Source: Isoetes taiwanensis
Lineage: Eukaryota; Streptophyta; Lycopodiopsida; Isoetales; Isoetaceae
Assembly: GCA_021234155.1 (NCBI GenBank)
Contig: JAJEKV010000091.1
Span: forward strand, 1,681,501-1,745,500
DNA: 64,000 bases
Direction of reading: 5' to 3'
Shown: piece by piece, positions 49,298 to 60,479 of the stretch
How positions within the stretch are numbered: the stretch's first letter is position 1
How the letters are laid out: every line of letters starts with the position of its first letter
The notes under the pieces: generated by a model
Told to the model about the DNA's origin: nothing
The model's database searches: none
Seen by the model: only the letters and a program-made list of their open reading frames with translations
Translations under genes and position numbers: made by a program

Positions 49298-50798
49298 ATG
49301 CCATTATCTCTAAATTCTAACCTTTCTGGTATGTGGTCCCCAATTATTGAAAAGATAAGGGCAAAACTTCATATGTATAAAAATTCCTTATCCTTGGCTG
49401 GTCGGGTTGTAATTGCGAATCAGGTGCTCACCAGTTCTCATATATATTTCTCTACTGCTTTAGTGGCTCCTGCCTCTGTCTACAAACAGATAGAGAAAAT
49501 CATAAGGAATTTCATTTGGAATGGAAACAATTTGGTCAACTGGAACACAATCACTAAGAGGAAAAAGGATGGTGGTCTGGCTTGTAAAAATATTCATGAA
49601 CAAGCCCAAACTCTTACTGGTAAGTTTGTATGGAAAGCTTTAAGTGGATCAAATAGTGTGGCCTCCAAATTTATTATGTATTGGCTTATGGAAAGTTCTC
49701 CTGTGGGACATCCTTCTGTCTCTCATGATCTGCCAAATTCTACTTTTCGTGAAGTCTCCTTAGCCTCCAACATGTCCCCTCTCATGAGGAATATTATAAA
49801 GGCCTGGAACAATATTTTTTTGGCATTCAAATATGATCAGGGTACAAGTTTTCACTCTGCAATGTCTATTTTCTGGTCACCACCTTTTATGGATCATCCA
49901 AATCATGTTCTTGCCTTAAAGCATCCCCAGATCTATAAGAAATGGAGTTCTAATGGTATCAAAACCTTAGGTGATCTGAGGCATAATGATAGATGGATTA
50001 CCTGGTCGAATCTCAAAATGAAAATCAAAGGATCTCATACTAATAAAAAAATCTACAAGCATATCAGGAATATAGTTGGAAATTCTACTCCCTATCAGAC
50101 GTTACAAAGTAAATTGGATTGGAGTTTAAATAAAAAATCTTGCTATAAGGTAAGGGATATTTACAATTTCTTGCAAAATGGTTTTGATCTTCCTAAATCT
50201 TCCATTGCTTGGAGCATTGATTCTGTTGCTACCAAATCCCTAATTAAAAATGCCTGGAATTCTTATGCTTCCAACAAAATCTCCTTCTTTATTTGGCTTA
50301 TTGCAAACAAAAGTGTTCCTTGTCTTCAAGTTATGAATAGCAGAAATCCTAATAGAATAGAATAGAATAGATTTTTTAACGTCCACGGAGACCAATAGGT
50401 CAGCTAATTGTCCTCTAAATTGTAATGCTGTTGAGGATTTGGAACACATCTTCTTCTGTTCTAAGCTGGATCCCTTATGGTCTTGGTTTAATAGATACTT
50501 TGGCAACTTTGATAAATCTTCCATCATTAACATTTTGCAAGGGAATGACACTTACAAGAATACTATTGCCTTCTTATGTCTATGGAATATTTGGAAATCG
50601 AGAAACATATGCTTGTATGGTAAAAAAAAAGGTTTTCTATGGATCAAACTACATATTAAATATGATATTGAGCTTTGTGCTACTGCACATAGAAAGTCAT
50701 TTGCTGACAATTATGACAGGTGCTGGGATCAAATTGGTGAATTTGTGGGGTATCATAATTTATTCATTTCAAGACTCTCATCTAGAAATATTAATTAA
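49298..50798 (+). pseudogene. LINE ORF2: RT thumb to C-terminal zinc-finger region (unit B)
   Basis: Continues the RT in another frame (49298-50365: SGMWSPIIEKIRAKLHMYK, SLAGRVVIANQVL, IIRNFIWNG, KKDGGLACKN). It then reaches the zf-RVT-like region (ISFFIWLIANKSVPCLQVM). After the 38-nt insertion it resumes in the frame 50439-50798 with CPLNCNAVEDLEHIFFCSK, a Cys/His cluster usual at this place, then IAFLCLWNIWKSRN. The frame change across the insertion is explained exactly by its length. Confidence 0.88.
50356..50393 (-). mobile_element. 38-nt insertion flanked by 5-bp AATAG duplication
   Basis: Between AATAG at 50351-50355 and AATAG at 50394-50398 lie 38 bases: three more AATAG units, then ATTTTTTAACGTCCACGG and AGACC. 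Insertion plus one AATAG is 43 bases. Removing them brings the frame 49298-50365 exactly into the frame 50439-50798 and joins the LINE protein through ..NSRNPNR-SANCPLNC.. Read on the minus strand it looks like an extremely short 3' end (GTGGACGTTAAAAAAT) with a (CTATT)n tail. The same insertion is in unit A (25254-25289). Confidence 0.7.
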
Positions 50799-50804
50799 AT
50801 TTTA

Positions 50805-51345
50805 TTGCATAGGATATATGGAGCTATGCAGGGGTCCTCACACAAACAGATATTTCATCACTAAAGATGGTGCATCCCTAAGAAATGAAGTGGCAAGATA
50901 TGGAGAGCAGAGAGTACATGAGCATCAGGTCTGTTATCCTCCACATAATCATTGGACAGCTTGGCAAATAGCCAATGACGATGATGTCACAAAATTAGCA
51001 GAAAGGTTATGGGCTAGAATCTTTTCAAGAGAAGTGATGCAAACAGTTTACATGTTCTGGTTTATTGAAAAACACCACCATGAATTTACTGAAAGGCAGT
51101 TCTTGAGATATAGGGAATTGTACTACACTCACAGGATGCTAGCTGATAGCTATGGCTCTCTAATTCTGCTCATGGTACAGTAGGACTATTACAGATTGAT
51201 CAGAGATCAGCTTTGGAAGGCAGTCTCCTACACTCATGGCACTACTTCTAAATTCACCACCTGTTTCAATCACTTACTCCTTGCTGATGACCCTAATGAC
51301 AGAAGAATTCCTACCATTCCCTCCATAATGATCCTGCAAAAGATT
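50805..51345 (+). pseudogene. Coding-like segment at the LINE 3' end, unknown
   Basis: From about 50805 to the stop at 51181-51183 the frame is open and has protein-like composition (RYFITKDGASLRNEVARYG, ERLWARIFSREVMQTVYMFW, RYRELYYTHRMLADSYGS). After the stop the same frame continues with DQLWKAVSYTHG and FNHLLLADDPNDR to about 51345. It lies between the LINE zinc-finger region and the 3' UTR, where some plant LINEs carry an RNase H domain, but the usual RNase H DGS block is not seen. It may be an unrecognised C-terminal extension of ORF2 or captured sequence. Confidence 0.4.
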
Positions 51346-54300
51346 GATAGCATTGCCTGATTGCAGTATTTCTATTTGTGTATGCAGGTTTATTAGTACT
51401 GTCAACAAAAGGGATGTACATGGCTACATGGAAGCTTCTCAAACTCTTGTTTCAAGTCAGCTATTCGGGTTCTTTTACCTGAAAATTTTGGCAGAGGTGT
51501 CTACTTTTTTGCCTCTAGTGCTCCACTGACTTTACTATTACACCTTCAAGTTTTCTCGGATTGCTGTTGGTATAAACTTTTGTGCTGATAATTATCCTGT
51601 TACCTTATTTCAAAGGTTCTCTTGTTAAGCCTTTCATGGGACTTAACAACATTTTGTATGTTTTTCCTTAATTAATGAAAAAATCATCTCGTTCCTTCAA
51701 AAAAAAAAAAAAAAAAAAAAAAAAAGTATTTACAAGGTCGGTATAAATGATATTTCCATCTCTTAAAGCACAATTTGCATGTGGAAACAGATAGATAAAT
51801 GATTGTAGAGGGGTTTAATAGACTCTGACGCATTTCATCAAACAACAAAAGATTGTTTCCTCCATGTTGGATACATGGTGAAAAATTGGACTCATGTTGC
51901 GCCCATGCATCTTATCAAACAATCATTATGGCTATCACATTTGCCATTGATGTTAATATGGTTGTCAAGATTATAATGTCCCTCGTATTGATGGAAGAAT
52001 GAATATTGCTTAGGTACAAAGATGCAAGAAATTAGAGATATGGTAAGATGAAAGGGTCCATTTTTGCAAAAAATGACTCTAAGTTTATTCCATTAAACAA
52101 ACAAGGCAACTTATGTTATTCTTCTTGATGTGTGATTGGCTACTCTATTTAGGGGTTTGTAGATACCTTGGACTTGATAGACGTCCATTGGATGTGTAGA
52201 AACATGGAGTTTGTTCAAAGAAATGAAAGAACATGATTTGGTGTGTTCTTTCAAAAGATGCAATTAGTAGCATTGATCCCTAATAGTTTCATATATGCAA
52301 CTGCCTTTGATGCATGTCTTGTTATGTTTCTACAAGAAAAAGTAAAGCACATGAATTAAATTAGGATATAGTAGTGAGGAATGCCCTTATTATGTATGGA
52401 ATGTGCAAGTTTAAAAGATGCAAAACATATCTTCCTTATACATCACAAAGCAGGATGCAATAAACTAAATCCAAAACTGAATAGATTTATATTCCGGTAT
52501 GCCAAGGTTACTATAATGTATTCTTGTGAGACGAGCTATAGGCACACAAATTCCTTACAAAACAATTGGTAATATGAAATGATAGAAGTTAAACAGATAA
52601 ATCTGGAGAGCAGAGCACAAGACCTTGTTACGGGGTGATGTAAAAAGGATTATAGATGATGTCTGGGACTTGCATCTTAAGCGATACTTGCATAGGACTT
52701 GTATACTTGCAAGTTTAGAGGTGTCTAGGGCTGGCAAGCTCGAAAAGTTCTAGGGTTTTAATTAGATAAGAAGCCGATAAGGATTCTTAAATTTATCTTT
52801 TTACAACATTAGGAGAATGAGCAATGACAAATGGATTACTTAAAGTGCATCTAATGTGATAAAGGTTAAACAATTACTTGCCTCCATCATGCCATAAAGC
52901 CAACTGGATAATAGAATATGCATGCAGCATTAGGACTCTAATGGAGAAGGGGTAATCATGAGTAGATAATGGAAAGGGATTGTCTATCAGATCTTATTTT
53001 GGACTCTATTATGGAATATGTATGGCATCGGAAGAAAAAAGCCTATTAAGACACAGAGATCACACTTACACCCTTGTGATTAGAAATGACTCTTGCGATT
53101 TTCTAGCCAGTAAAACCATGTGGGGGGAAGCATAACTATAATAAGTTGGAAACACAAATTACATTCCAAGAGCTTTTACATAGTTTATATTTCTATGAAG
53201 TGATAAGACACACTTTGAAAGTACAGTTAGCTACGATTTACAAATGAAATGAAACATGCATTCTTCTTCCCTGCATGCTTGGAAATAGTTGGCATCGACC
53301 ACGGGCATTATGACTGCAAATTTGTGCAGCAAAATGCCCTGCCAGCATCATCTCCAGCTGCCCTCTGGATATCAAATGGCATATTTTGTAATGTGCTTCC
53401 TTCCACCAACATAATTTGGGTAAAAGAAAATACTACCAATGAGATAATTGCACAGCCATTCAAATAACTTATACCTGTTTAGTTAGGAATTCAGTTGCCC
53501 ATTGCAGGTTGGCTGCAAGGTGGAAATATCAACTATACCGCTGGCTGATTATATCTTTCTCAATCATCTCAATTAATAGTGTTTCTGCATGAAGACATCC
53601 AGATTTGCCGCACATATCTCTACAAGAGTACTCTGACAATGAGATCCGACCAAAGGCCCACTGTGCAACACTAAAGAATTCAATTCCTTACCAAACTAGA
53701 TGTCCTCAGTCAATGATGCTGGCAATGCCTACAATGCCACCCGCAAAAAATCCGCTACAGATGGCTAAAATATTGCCTAATCATCTCATTGAAATACTCT
53801 TATTGAATATTATTTATGCATTCCAAAGACATCTACATTTGCCATAAAAAAGAATGTGATTCCTTACCAAATTCGATTGCTTCTAAGCATGCACATGGAT
53901 CTAGAACGTTGACAAACATGATTTATTTGGCTTTGTATATTAAAGGCGCATTTGTTAGGAAAAATAGCTTTATACACACAATACCATTCGAAAAATGACA
54001 TTAGGCTCTGATATCTTTCACACTCTTTATATGTGCATCGGCCACCACTTCCGCATCCAATCAACTTTCAGCTATAAGAATATGCATTTATTTTCCCTCT
54101 TCTAACTACTTCGAACCAGAAAAACATTGAGAATGATAGTAAATGTTTGCACATCTAGCTTTATCTTGTGAAATTCATTGCAGATTGCACTGCTTCCCAG
54201 CCTGTAAACAAAAGACCCATCTTCCCTGTATCACATAGTTTTTATGTCCCTCTTTAACATGAATATCACAAAAAATGGTTCATCGCGCAAAACATATAAA

Positions 54301-55105
54301 TATACGACCATTTTGCTATGGTTTGCATATGGTTTTGTTGATGTATTTATGTGAGGGTATGCTAGTAGTATTTCTAGAGTGTGTGATGTATTTCTAGTTA
54401 ATTTCCATTCCCACCCTATGGTTTTGCATGCACATGTGCATGTATTACATGCACACAAGGCATGCACACAGTGCATGCATGCGATTTATACATGCAGTAC
54501 ACGCATGTTGTGTCCCTCTCTTACTTAACACCTTGTAAGACACATGCTTACTTTTTTTTTTTTGCCACATAGGTCTTTTCACATGGGAGGCTTATTTTTT
54601 CTCGAGCATCAAAAAACACCTAGATTTTGCAGAACCGTGTGCAATCTTCTTTCACGTTCCCTTTTCTCTAAGGTAATTAATTACTCTTTGTTTCAATGTT
54701 CTTGGCATATTCACGGATCTCTCCAGATTTGCGGATTTGATCAGATTGAAAGAGAGAGATGAAGACCTCGACATCAGAGTGGCAACACAAGTTGATCGAA
54801 GAGGCGCTGACATGGCTCTGCTGACGGGCCCATGGACGTGGACACCTTAGAATTGCACAAAATAGTGCACCTCCAGTTAGGCAAGAGGGGGCCTCTCGGG
54901 GGTTGTTCTAGACTTAGCTTTCTGGTGGTTGGCTATTGCCTCTTACTTCATTTTTTTTACGTGCTCGTGATACTCCACAAATTCTTTAGGAAAACTCAAT
55001 TATAATACAAATGTAGAAAGCTAATATCTTAGACAAAGATAATTCTTAAAAGCATGGAGTAGCCCAGTATTATAAGAATATAATACAATAGATCATATTA
55101 GAACC

Positions 55106-55126
55106 AAACAAAAAAATTTAACGTCC
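55106..55126 (-). repeat. Terminal motif TTTAACGTCCACG, fourth copy (unit B; unit A ~29946)
   Basis: The word AAATTTAACGTCCACGAAGACC at about 55106-55126 matches the terminus of the elements at 34420 and 50371, again oriented so that the body would extend to the right (element 3' end on the minus strand). In unit A it reads with CGCCCAATG instead of CGTCCACG. The element body is not defined. Confidence 0.5.
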
Positions 55127-57002
55127 ACGAAGACCAAGGATGGCCATGAGGCTTGTAGAAGATGGACTAATAAAATATATTTGAGTGTCAGTAATGCAAG
55201 CTTGCAATTCAAGAGCATGGGCAAAAGTCCAAAATGAAACCGGCTCAATGGCCAAACAATCAGAAGAAACTCAAGATTATATGTAATACTATGTTGGTCA
55301 GGCTATCTAAACATAAACTAAACTAAGGATTAGTGGTCTACAATAATTGGCATACCTCCCTAATAAACTACCTCACTTCTTTTTGAGCCATGCTTCTCTC
55401 ATTTTACGCAACTCCTTCGCACCCTTGCAAATATGAGGAGGAGAGAGATCATCATGTACTAACAAAATGGTACCTTTGAGATGATTGCCATGGTGAAGAA
55501 TATGGAGTCAACTTAGTGCATCATAGAATCATATCAACAGATGGTGACAGTGATTAGATCTCGCAGCTTCCATCCGACAAGCGGGTACAACTCTACCAAA
55601 ATGTACATGCATGCAAGATGTAGAGCCTCCTCCATATCTGATTGATTGCTTGCCTTCATCTCTGCCATCTATATGATATGCAGCTTTGGAGCTTTAATAT
55701 CTAAGCCATGATATTGCTCATCTATCTAATGTAGGGTTCCTATTCCATTGGACACTCAGGTGGAGAGTTTGCTTCCCTGACCTCAACATAACATCTAGCA
55801 TGTGTTGCCTCTAAACTTTGCACAACATCGTCTATCTTCGTGGAATTCTTAACATCATGGTCAATAACTGAAATGAGAACTAACTACAAGGGTTATAGAC
55901 ATTTCAAAGTAGACATCGTCAAGATGTACTAGTGAAATATCTCATAGAAGAAGAAGAATAATTGAAGAAAAAAAAAAACTAGCTTATACCAATACAATAT
56001 GGTTTGCCATTTCATGAAACCGTATGTTTATTACATAAGGTTTCAATGGTTAATATGGTGTATTGTAGAAAAAAGCATAGGAAAATAGAGATATAGAAAA
56101 TGTTTACCATATCTGTATTTCGGGATAGGTTTGTTGGGGTTGAGCAGCTAGATCCAAAGGTCTGATGCAGTGGGACGGATTTAGAAGGTGAAATTGCTGT
56201 GAGAATGTCTTTTTGCTGTTCTTATTTCATTTCATGGCGATTCAGGCCCAGCTATCTTGTGCTAGCTTGTAGTTATAGTTCTATTTCCCTTTGCTTCCTT
56301 TGTTTCATCCTATACTACAAGTAGAATATCGGTTCGCAGTCATCGTTTAGGGCAATGTGTTGGATCTTGGAGTTGCAAGTCGCTATTGCTGCCTTACCTC
56401 GGGATTTCGAGCACCAGACCTGCCATAGGTAAATGAGAAAAAGGTTCTTGGGCATTTGTCCTTGTTTATTTCTACTTTTAGGTTTGGTTGCTAAAGCATG
56501 GAATCATTTTGCTTTGTATTCCTGCAGACAAGAAGCAAGAAGGATCTTGAACACTTGTCTGTGCATTAGGATGAGTTGGAGTATGTGAGTATATAAGAAA
56601 AAGCCTTAACACGGTGAAGTTGAACAAAGTTCAACACATCCTTGGAATTACATGTCATACAGACTAGTTGCTCGCACAAGCACTGCTTATAGAATTTGCT
56701 TACAGACTAGTTGCTTGTACAAGAATTACTTCCTAAATTTACTTACTCGGAATATATATGATGGGGGACAGTATACAAGTTACAGGTTTCTTGCATGGTA
56801 TTTGCTTACAGGTTGCAGGGAATATTAGGGCAATGTTGAAGATATTCAAATAAATTTCCTGATTGTTGCATTCATTTGAAAATGATAAAAAAAGGAGATT
56901 TTTTTTTGGTCAAAATGCTATTTGGATTGACAAGTAAAAAAGGTTTATATGTTCATGTGGAAAACCAGACTTTCTGATTGCATGGTGTTGAGGCATTGGC
57001 TT

Positions 57003-57140
57003 GCCTGTGGAAGTGGAAGAAAAGGAATCTGTATTGCATCTGCATATGCATGGGAATAGCCCCTGCCCTTTAAGGGCAGACAAGTTGCTTGAGTTGCGCT
57101 ATGCGCAGAGGGTTCGAATCCCCCAGCTTGTACCTTCTGT
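57003..57140 (+). repeat. tRNA-like/SINE-like segment with box B word (unit B; degraded ~31870-31970 in A)
   Basis: The word GAGGGTTCGAATCCCCC at about 57105-57121 has the form of a tRNA T-arm (TTCGAAT loop, four of five stem pairs). It is preceded by two small hairpins (CTGCCCTTTAAGGGCAG and TGCGCTATGCGCA). A complete cloverleaf is not formed and box A is not clear, so this is a tRNA-derived repeat at best. In unit A the same place reads GAGGTTCTAATCCCCC. Confidence 0.4.
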
Positions 57141-57389
57141 ATATTTGTAGTTGCTGGTTGCAAGTGGCGAGCTGAGATGTAGTGGAGGCAGAACTTGGCA
57201 TATAGCATGTGAACGGCCTCTTGTAGGCGTAATCTTTTTGCTGTAGTGGAAATAGTTTGAAGGGGACGAATCTTGTGGACCAAGGTGCATATGATATATT
57301 AGGATCCCTAATCTTGTGCAGATCCCTACATAGCATTCACTTTCTAACTTTGAATTGGTAAGATGCCAATTTAGCAAGGAAGTTATATT

Positions 57390-58004
57390 TTAGATTGCAA
57401 AGGTTTTCAAAGCCCCTAAAAAATAGAGCCACCTAAGCGTTTGACCCCATCCAACGTTGTGTAGGGCTAGGATGGCCCAGAGGGCATATGCCTTATTTCG
57501 AGATCCAAAGGTTGGGAGTCCATGCGAGCATTCATCAGCCAAAGTGTTCAACTTCTTCTTAGCCTCAATCTTCAAGATGAAGATCGTTGTTGCAAATAAA
57601 CTTGCAAATGCATATTTTTGATAAATATATGCATAGAAAGAGAAATATGATCATGAACTAAAGCATTGTCTGCATTCCAAATCCTCCAGGCCAAAGCAAT
57701 ATGCCATGTAAAGCTTGATGACATGCTAACAATAGAAAAACTATTCTTTGTAATAGAGTTTATAGAAAGAAAATGATCGACAAGACAAGGGAATATCCCT
57801 TCCCCAAACATGTTATGCATCCATTGGACAAAAGATATGAAAATATTCCACTATTAGAGAACCACAATGTAAGCAATCATGAGAAGTCTCATCAAAAACA
57901 TGTTTGTCTCGAGTAGTAATGTAGAGTAGCTCTTGATATGCAAGATCAACCATATAAAAGAAAGCACTTTTGGTGGCACTATTACATCCCAAGGTCACCT
58001 CCAA
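57390..58004 (-). pseudogene. C-terminal end of another LINE ORF2, crossing the unit B edge
   Basis: Three consecutive minus-strand frames (58004-57813, 57820-57572, 57575-57390) overlap by a few bases and read as one protein: FYMVDLAYQELLYITT, CLHCGSLIVEYFHIFCP (Cys/His cluster of the C-terminal zinc finger), then SFTWHIALAWRIWNADNALVHD, as in plant L1-type LINEs. The piece spans the right end of unit B at about 57465. In unit A the matching part stops at the junction (about 32150-32276), so the duplication breakpoint cuts this element. No RT core is present in the window. Confidence 0.6.
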
Positions 58005-58154
58005 AACTCATTCATCTATATTGGAGGAATTCTTAGAAATCATCTATCATATTATGAAAACGCCAAATGTAAGAAGAAACCTCCAAAGGTATGTTGGTGC
58101 TTTTGTCTTGAATTAAGAACAGATTCAATGCCCCCAAAGAGCTTTCTGCTATCT
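58005..58154. other. Spacer between LINE fragment and direct repeat
   Basis: Short AT-rich spacer; nothing recognised. Confidence 0.4.
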
Positions 58155-58585
58155 AAGTTGGTTTTGCATCGTATGGCGTGAAATGTCATCTTTGCTCTTC
58201 TTTTGCGTCTGCATGATTTCGCGTCGTGTGATCATATTAAGAGAGAGAACATTATTTCAACATATTAAGAGAGAGAACATTACTTCAACTAACATTTAGA
58301 AAAATGATACAAAGGAGATTTTTAAATGAAGAACAAGTCATTATTGCTCCAATGTCAACTCTTCTTCATCGTCATCATCTTCATGTCCTCTCCTTAGGTG
58401 TGCAAGTACCCCATCTAAGAGTTCCTCCAATGTGTCCGCCATTTCTTTATACATGCCCTGCTCATGGTGCTCATGTCCCATTGCCACAACTTTCTCTTCG
58501 CTTGAATGAGCAGTCTCCTTGTAGTCAAAACAACCTCAATGTAGTTGTGGGGACATCTCATTCCTCTCTTATCAAGCCTTCTATT
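58155..58585 (-). pseudogene. Truncated copy of the small acidic coiled-coil gene (left direct repeat)
   Basis: About 430 bases closely match 61402-61800. They cover the downstream region and the C-terminal ~85 codons of the 141-codon gene at 61541-61966 on the minus strand (LNRRLDKRG and NNDLFFI still readable) but with frameshifts. A 24-base internal duplication (CATATTAAGAGAGAGAACATTA) lies at 58226-58275. The copy stops abruptly after CCTTCTATTCA, where the satellite array begins, so the N-terminal part is missing. Confidence 0.85.
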
Positions 58586-60475
58586 CAGCCCCTGTTATCA
58601 GCCAAGGTGGGCGCGACGATCCTAGAGCGGCCCTGGGCACTCTGGCGCAGGCAAGGGTGCATTGCTAACATGGAAACCATCTCGGCAACACCCTGCAAGA
58701 TCTGTGATGATGTGACAAGCCCCTTTTATCAGCCCAAACCCCCGTTATCAGCTAAGGCATGCGCGGCGGGCCTAGGGCTGCCCCGGCCGATCTGGCGCGA
58801 GCGAGGGCGCATTGCTGACGTGGAAAATGTCTCGGCATGCCATCCAATACCCATGCTGATGTGGCAGGCTGTCCGTTATCAGTCATGGCGCGAGAGGAGG
58901 CCGCCAACTCGGGCTTTAGGCGGCAAGGTTGGTCCTGGCAGTCATATGCCACAAAAGCGTGCGAGGAGCCTAGACAAAAACCAGACGAGGAATATCCACC
59001 AAGGCCACAATGATGTGGAAGGCTGCCTGTTATCATCATAGCACGAGAAGAGGCAGTAAAGGCCAGCACATCTACCATATGCCGCTTCGTGCGGTCCTGC
59101 TTGGTCAGTGTGGGTCCAGCGCGTGGAATGGCATGTTGCTGATATGGCAACCATCTCCCCTTGTCGTAAAAGATCTGTACCAATGTGGTAGGCTGCCTGT
59201 TATCAGTCGTGGCATGAGATGAGGCCGCCAAGTCGGGCTTGAGGTGGCAACGATGGCTCTGAATGGTCGTGAGCCACAAACACGGATTCAGTGCTGGCAT
59301 ATATGGGGATATGACATGAAAACCATATCGGAATGACCTCCAAGGTCCACAGTGACACGATAGGCTGCCCCTTATCAGCCATAGCGCAAGAAGAGGCAAT
59401 AAAGGTTGCCGCATCTACCAAGTGACGCTCCGTGCAGTCCTGCTTGGACAATGCGGGTCCCACGCCTGAAAGGACGCTTTTCCGACGTGGTAACCATCTT
59501 CCCTTGTTGTAAAATGCCCGTGCCAATGTGACAGGCCACACATTATCAGCCGTGGCACAAGAGGTAGCCGCCAACTCGGGCTTGAGGCGACAACAATGGA
59601 TCGGGGCGGTCATCCACCGCAACACATATCCGGTGGGGGCAAATGTAGGGATATGATATAGAAGCCATATCATAATGTCCTCTGGTGATGTGGCAGGCTG
59701 CCCATGATCAGCCACAATGCGAGAAGGTCCAGAAAAGGCCGCCGCATCTACCAATTGCCGCTTTGTGCGGTCCTGTTTGGCTGATGCAGGTCCGACACAC
59801 GAAAGGGCGTGTTGCCGGCATGATAACCATCTCCCCATATCGTGGAAGACCCGGGGTGATGTGTCAAGCTGCCTATAATCAAACGTGACACAAGAAGAGC
59901 CCGACGGCAATGGTGGGTCTGGGCGGTTATGCACTGCAAATGCAGATCTGACGCAGGCAAATGCGGGGATATGACATGAAACTATATCGGAATGTCTCCA
60001 AGACCGTAGTGATGTGGCAGGCCGCCTATTTATCAGCAATTGCATGAGGAGACGCTGTAAAGGCCGCCGCATCTACCATGTGTTGCTTCGTGTAGTTGCG
60101 CATGGCCGATGCGGGTCCACGTGTGAAAGGGCGTTGCTGACGATATAACCATCTCCCCATATCATCCAAGACCCATGCTAATGTGGTAGACGTCCCGTTA
60201 TCAGCCTTGGCATGGGGCCGTGGGAGGGCGGGGGGGAGGGGGGGAGGGGGGCGTCAACTCGGGCTTGAGGCAGCATTGGTGGCTCCGGATGGTCATGCGC
60301 CACGAACGAGGACTAGGCAGGGGCAAATGCGAGACCACATGGAAACCATATCGGCACGTGGCTAAAGATTTGTGCAAACATGTCAGGCTAGCCGTTATCA
60401 ACTGGGGTACAGGAGGAGGCCGCCAAGGCGGGATTGGTGTGGCAACTGCCGAGCCGATGGTGCTAGCCAAACCAT
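58586..60475. repeat. Satellite array, ~165-bp monomers of two alternating types
   Basis: GC-rich tandem array with anchor word (G)TTATCAGnC near 58743, 58872, 59030, 59199, 59370, 59543, 59702, 59872, 60030, 60197 and 60393. Monomers alternate: type 1 has AGGCCGCCAACTCGGGCTTGAG, type 2 has AGAGGCAGTAAAGGCCGCCGCATCTACC and GCTTCGTGCGGTCCTG. The higher-order period is therefore about 330 bp, over at least four dimers. Monomers differ by point changes and small indels. Long frames in it (for example minus strand 60072-59203) are compositional and I do not call genes. Flanks: truncated gene copy on the left, another repeat family on the right. Confidence 0.88.
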
Positions 60476-60479
60476 CTTG

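Larger units (their letters stand above)
47676..51726 (+). mobile_element. 5'-truncated L1-type LINE with poly(A) tail (unit B)
   Basis: Plus-strand non-LTR retrotransposon lacking the endonuclease domain and ORF1 upstream. It runs from the endonuclease-RT linker through RT and the C-terminal zinc-finger region to a 3' UTR-like segment (TTAATTAATGAAAAAATC..TTC) and a poly(A) of about 27 bases at 51700-51726. The 5' truncation is typical of LINE insertion by target-primed reverse transcription. I found no clear target-site duplication of the GTATTTACAAGG word that follows the tail. The 5' boundary is approximate. Confidence 0.88.

Noticed and set aside
53249-53850. Short plus-strand frames in unit B with Cys/Ile-rich translation
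   Set aside because: They are not preserved in unit A and do not resemble known proteins; the opposite strand reads equally well.
57060-57130. Possible tRNA gene
   Set aside because: Only a T-arm-like word is convincing; acceptor and anticodon stems do not form, so I list it only as a tRNA-like repeat.
58304-59041. 245-codon plus-strand frame
   Set aside because: It runs from the antisense strand of the duplicated small gene into the satellite, crossing the repeat boundary; it is not a plausible gene.
59203-60072. 289-codon minus-strand open frame in the satellite
   Set aside because: It follows the period of the tandem repeat, is matched by long frames on the other strand, and shows no domain. 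GC-rich repeat composition explains it.
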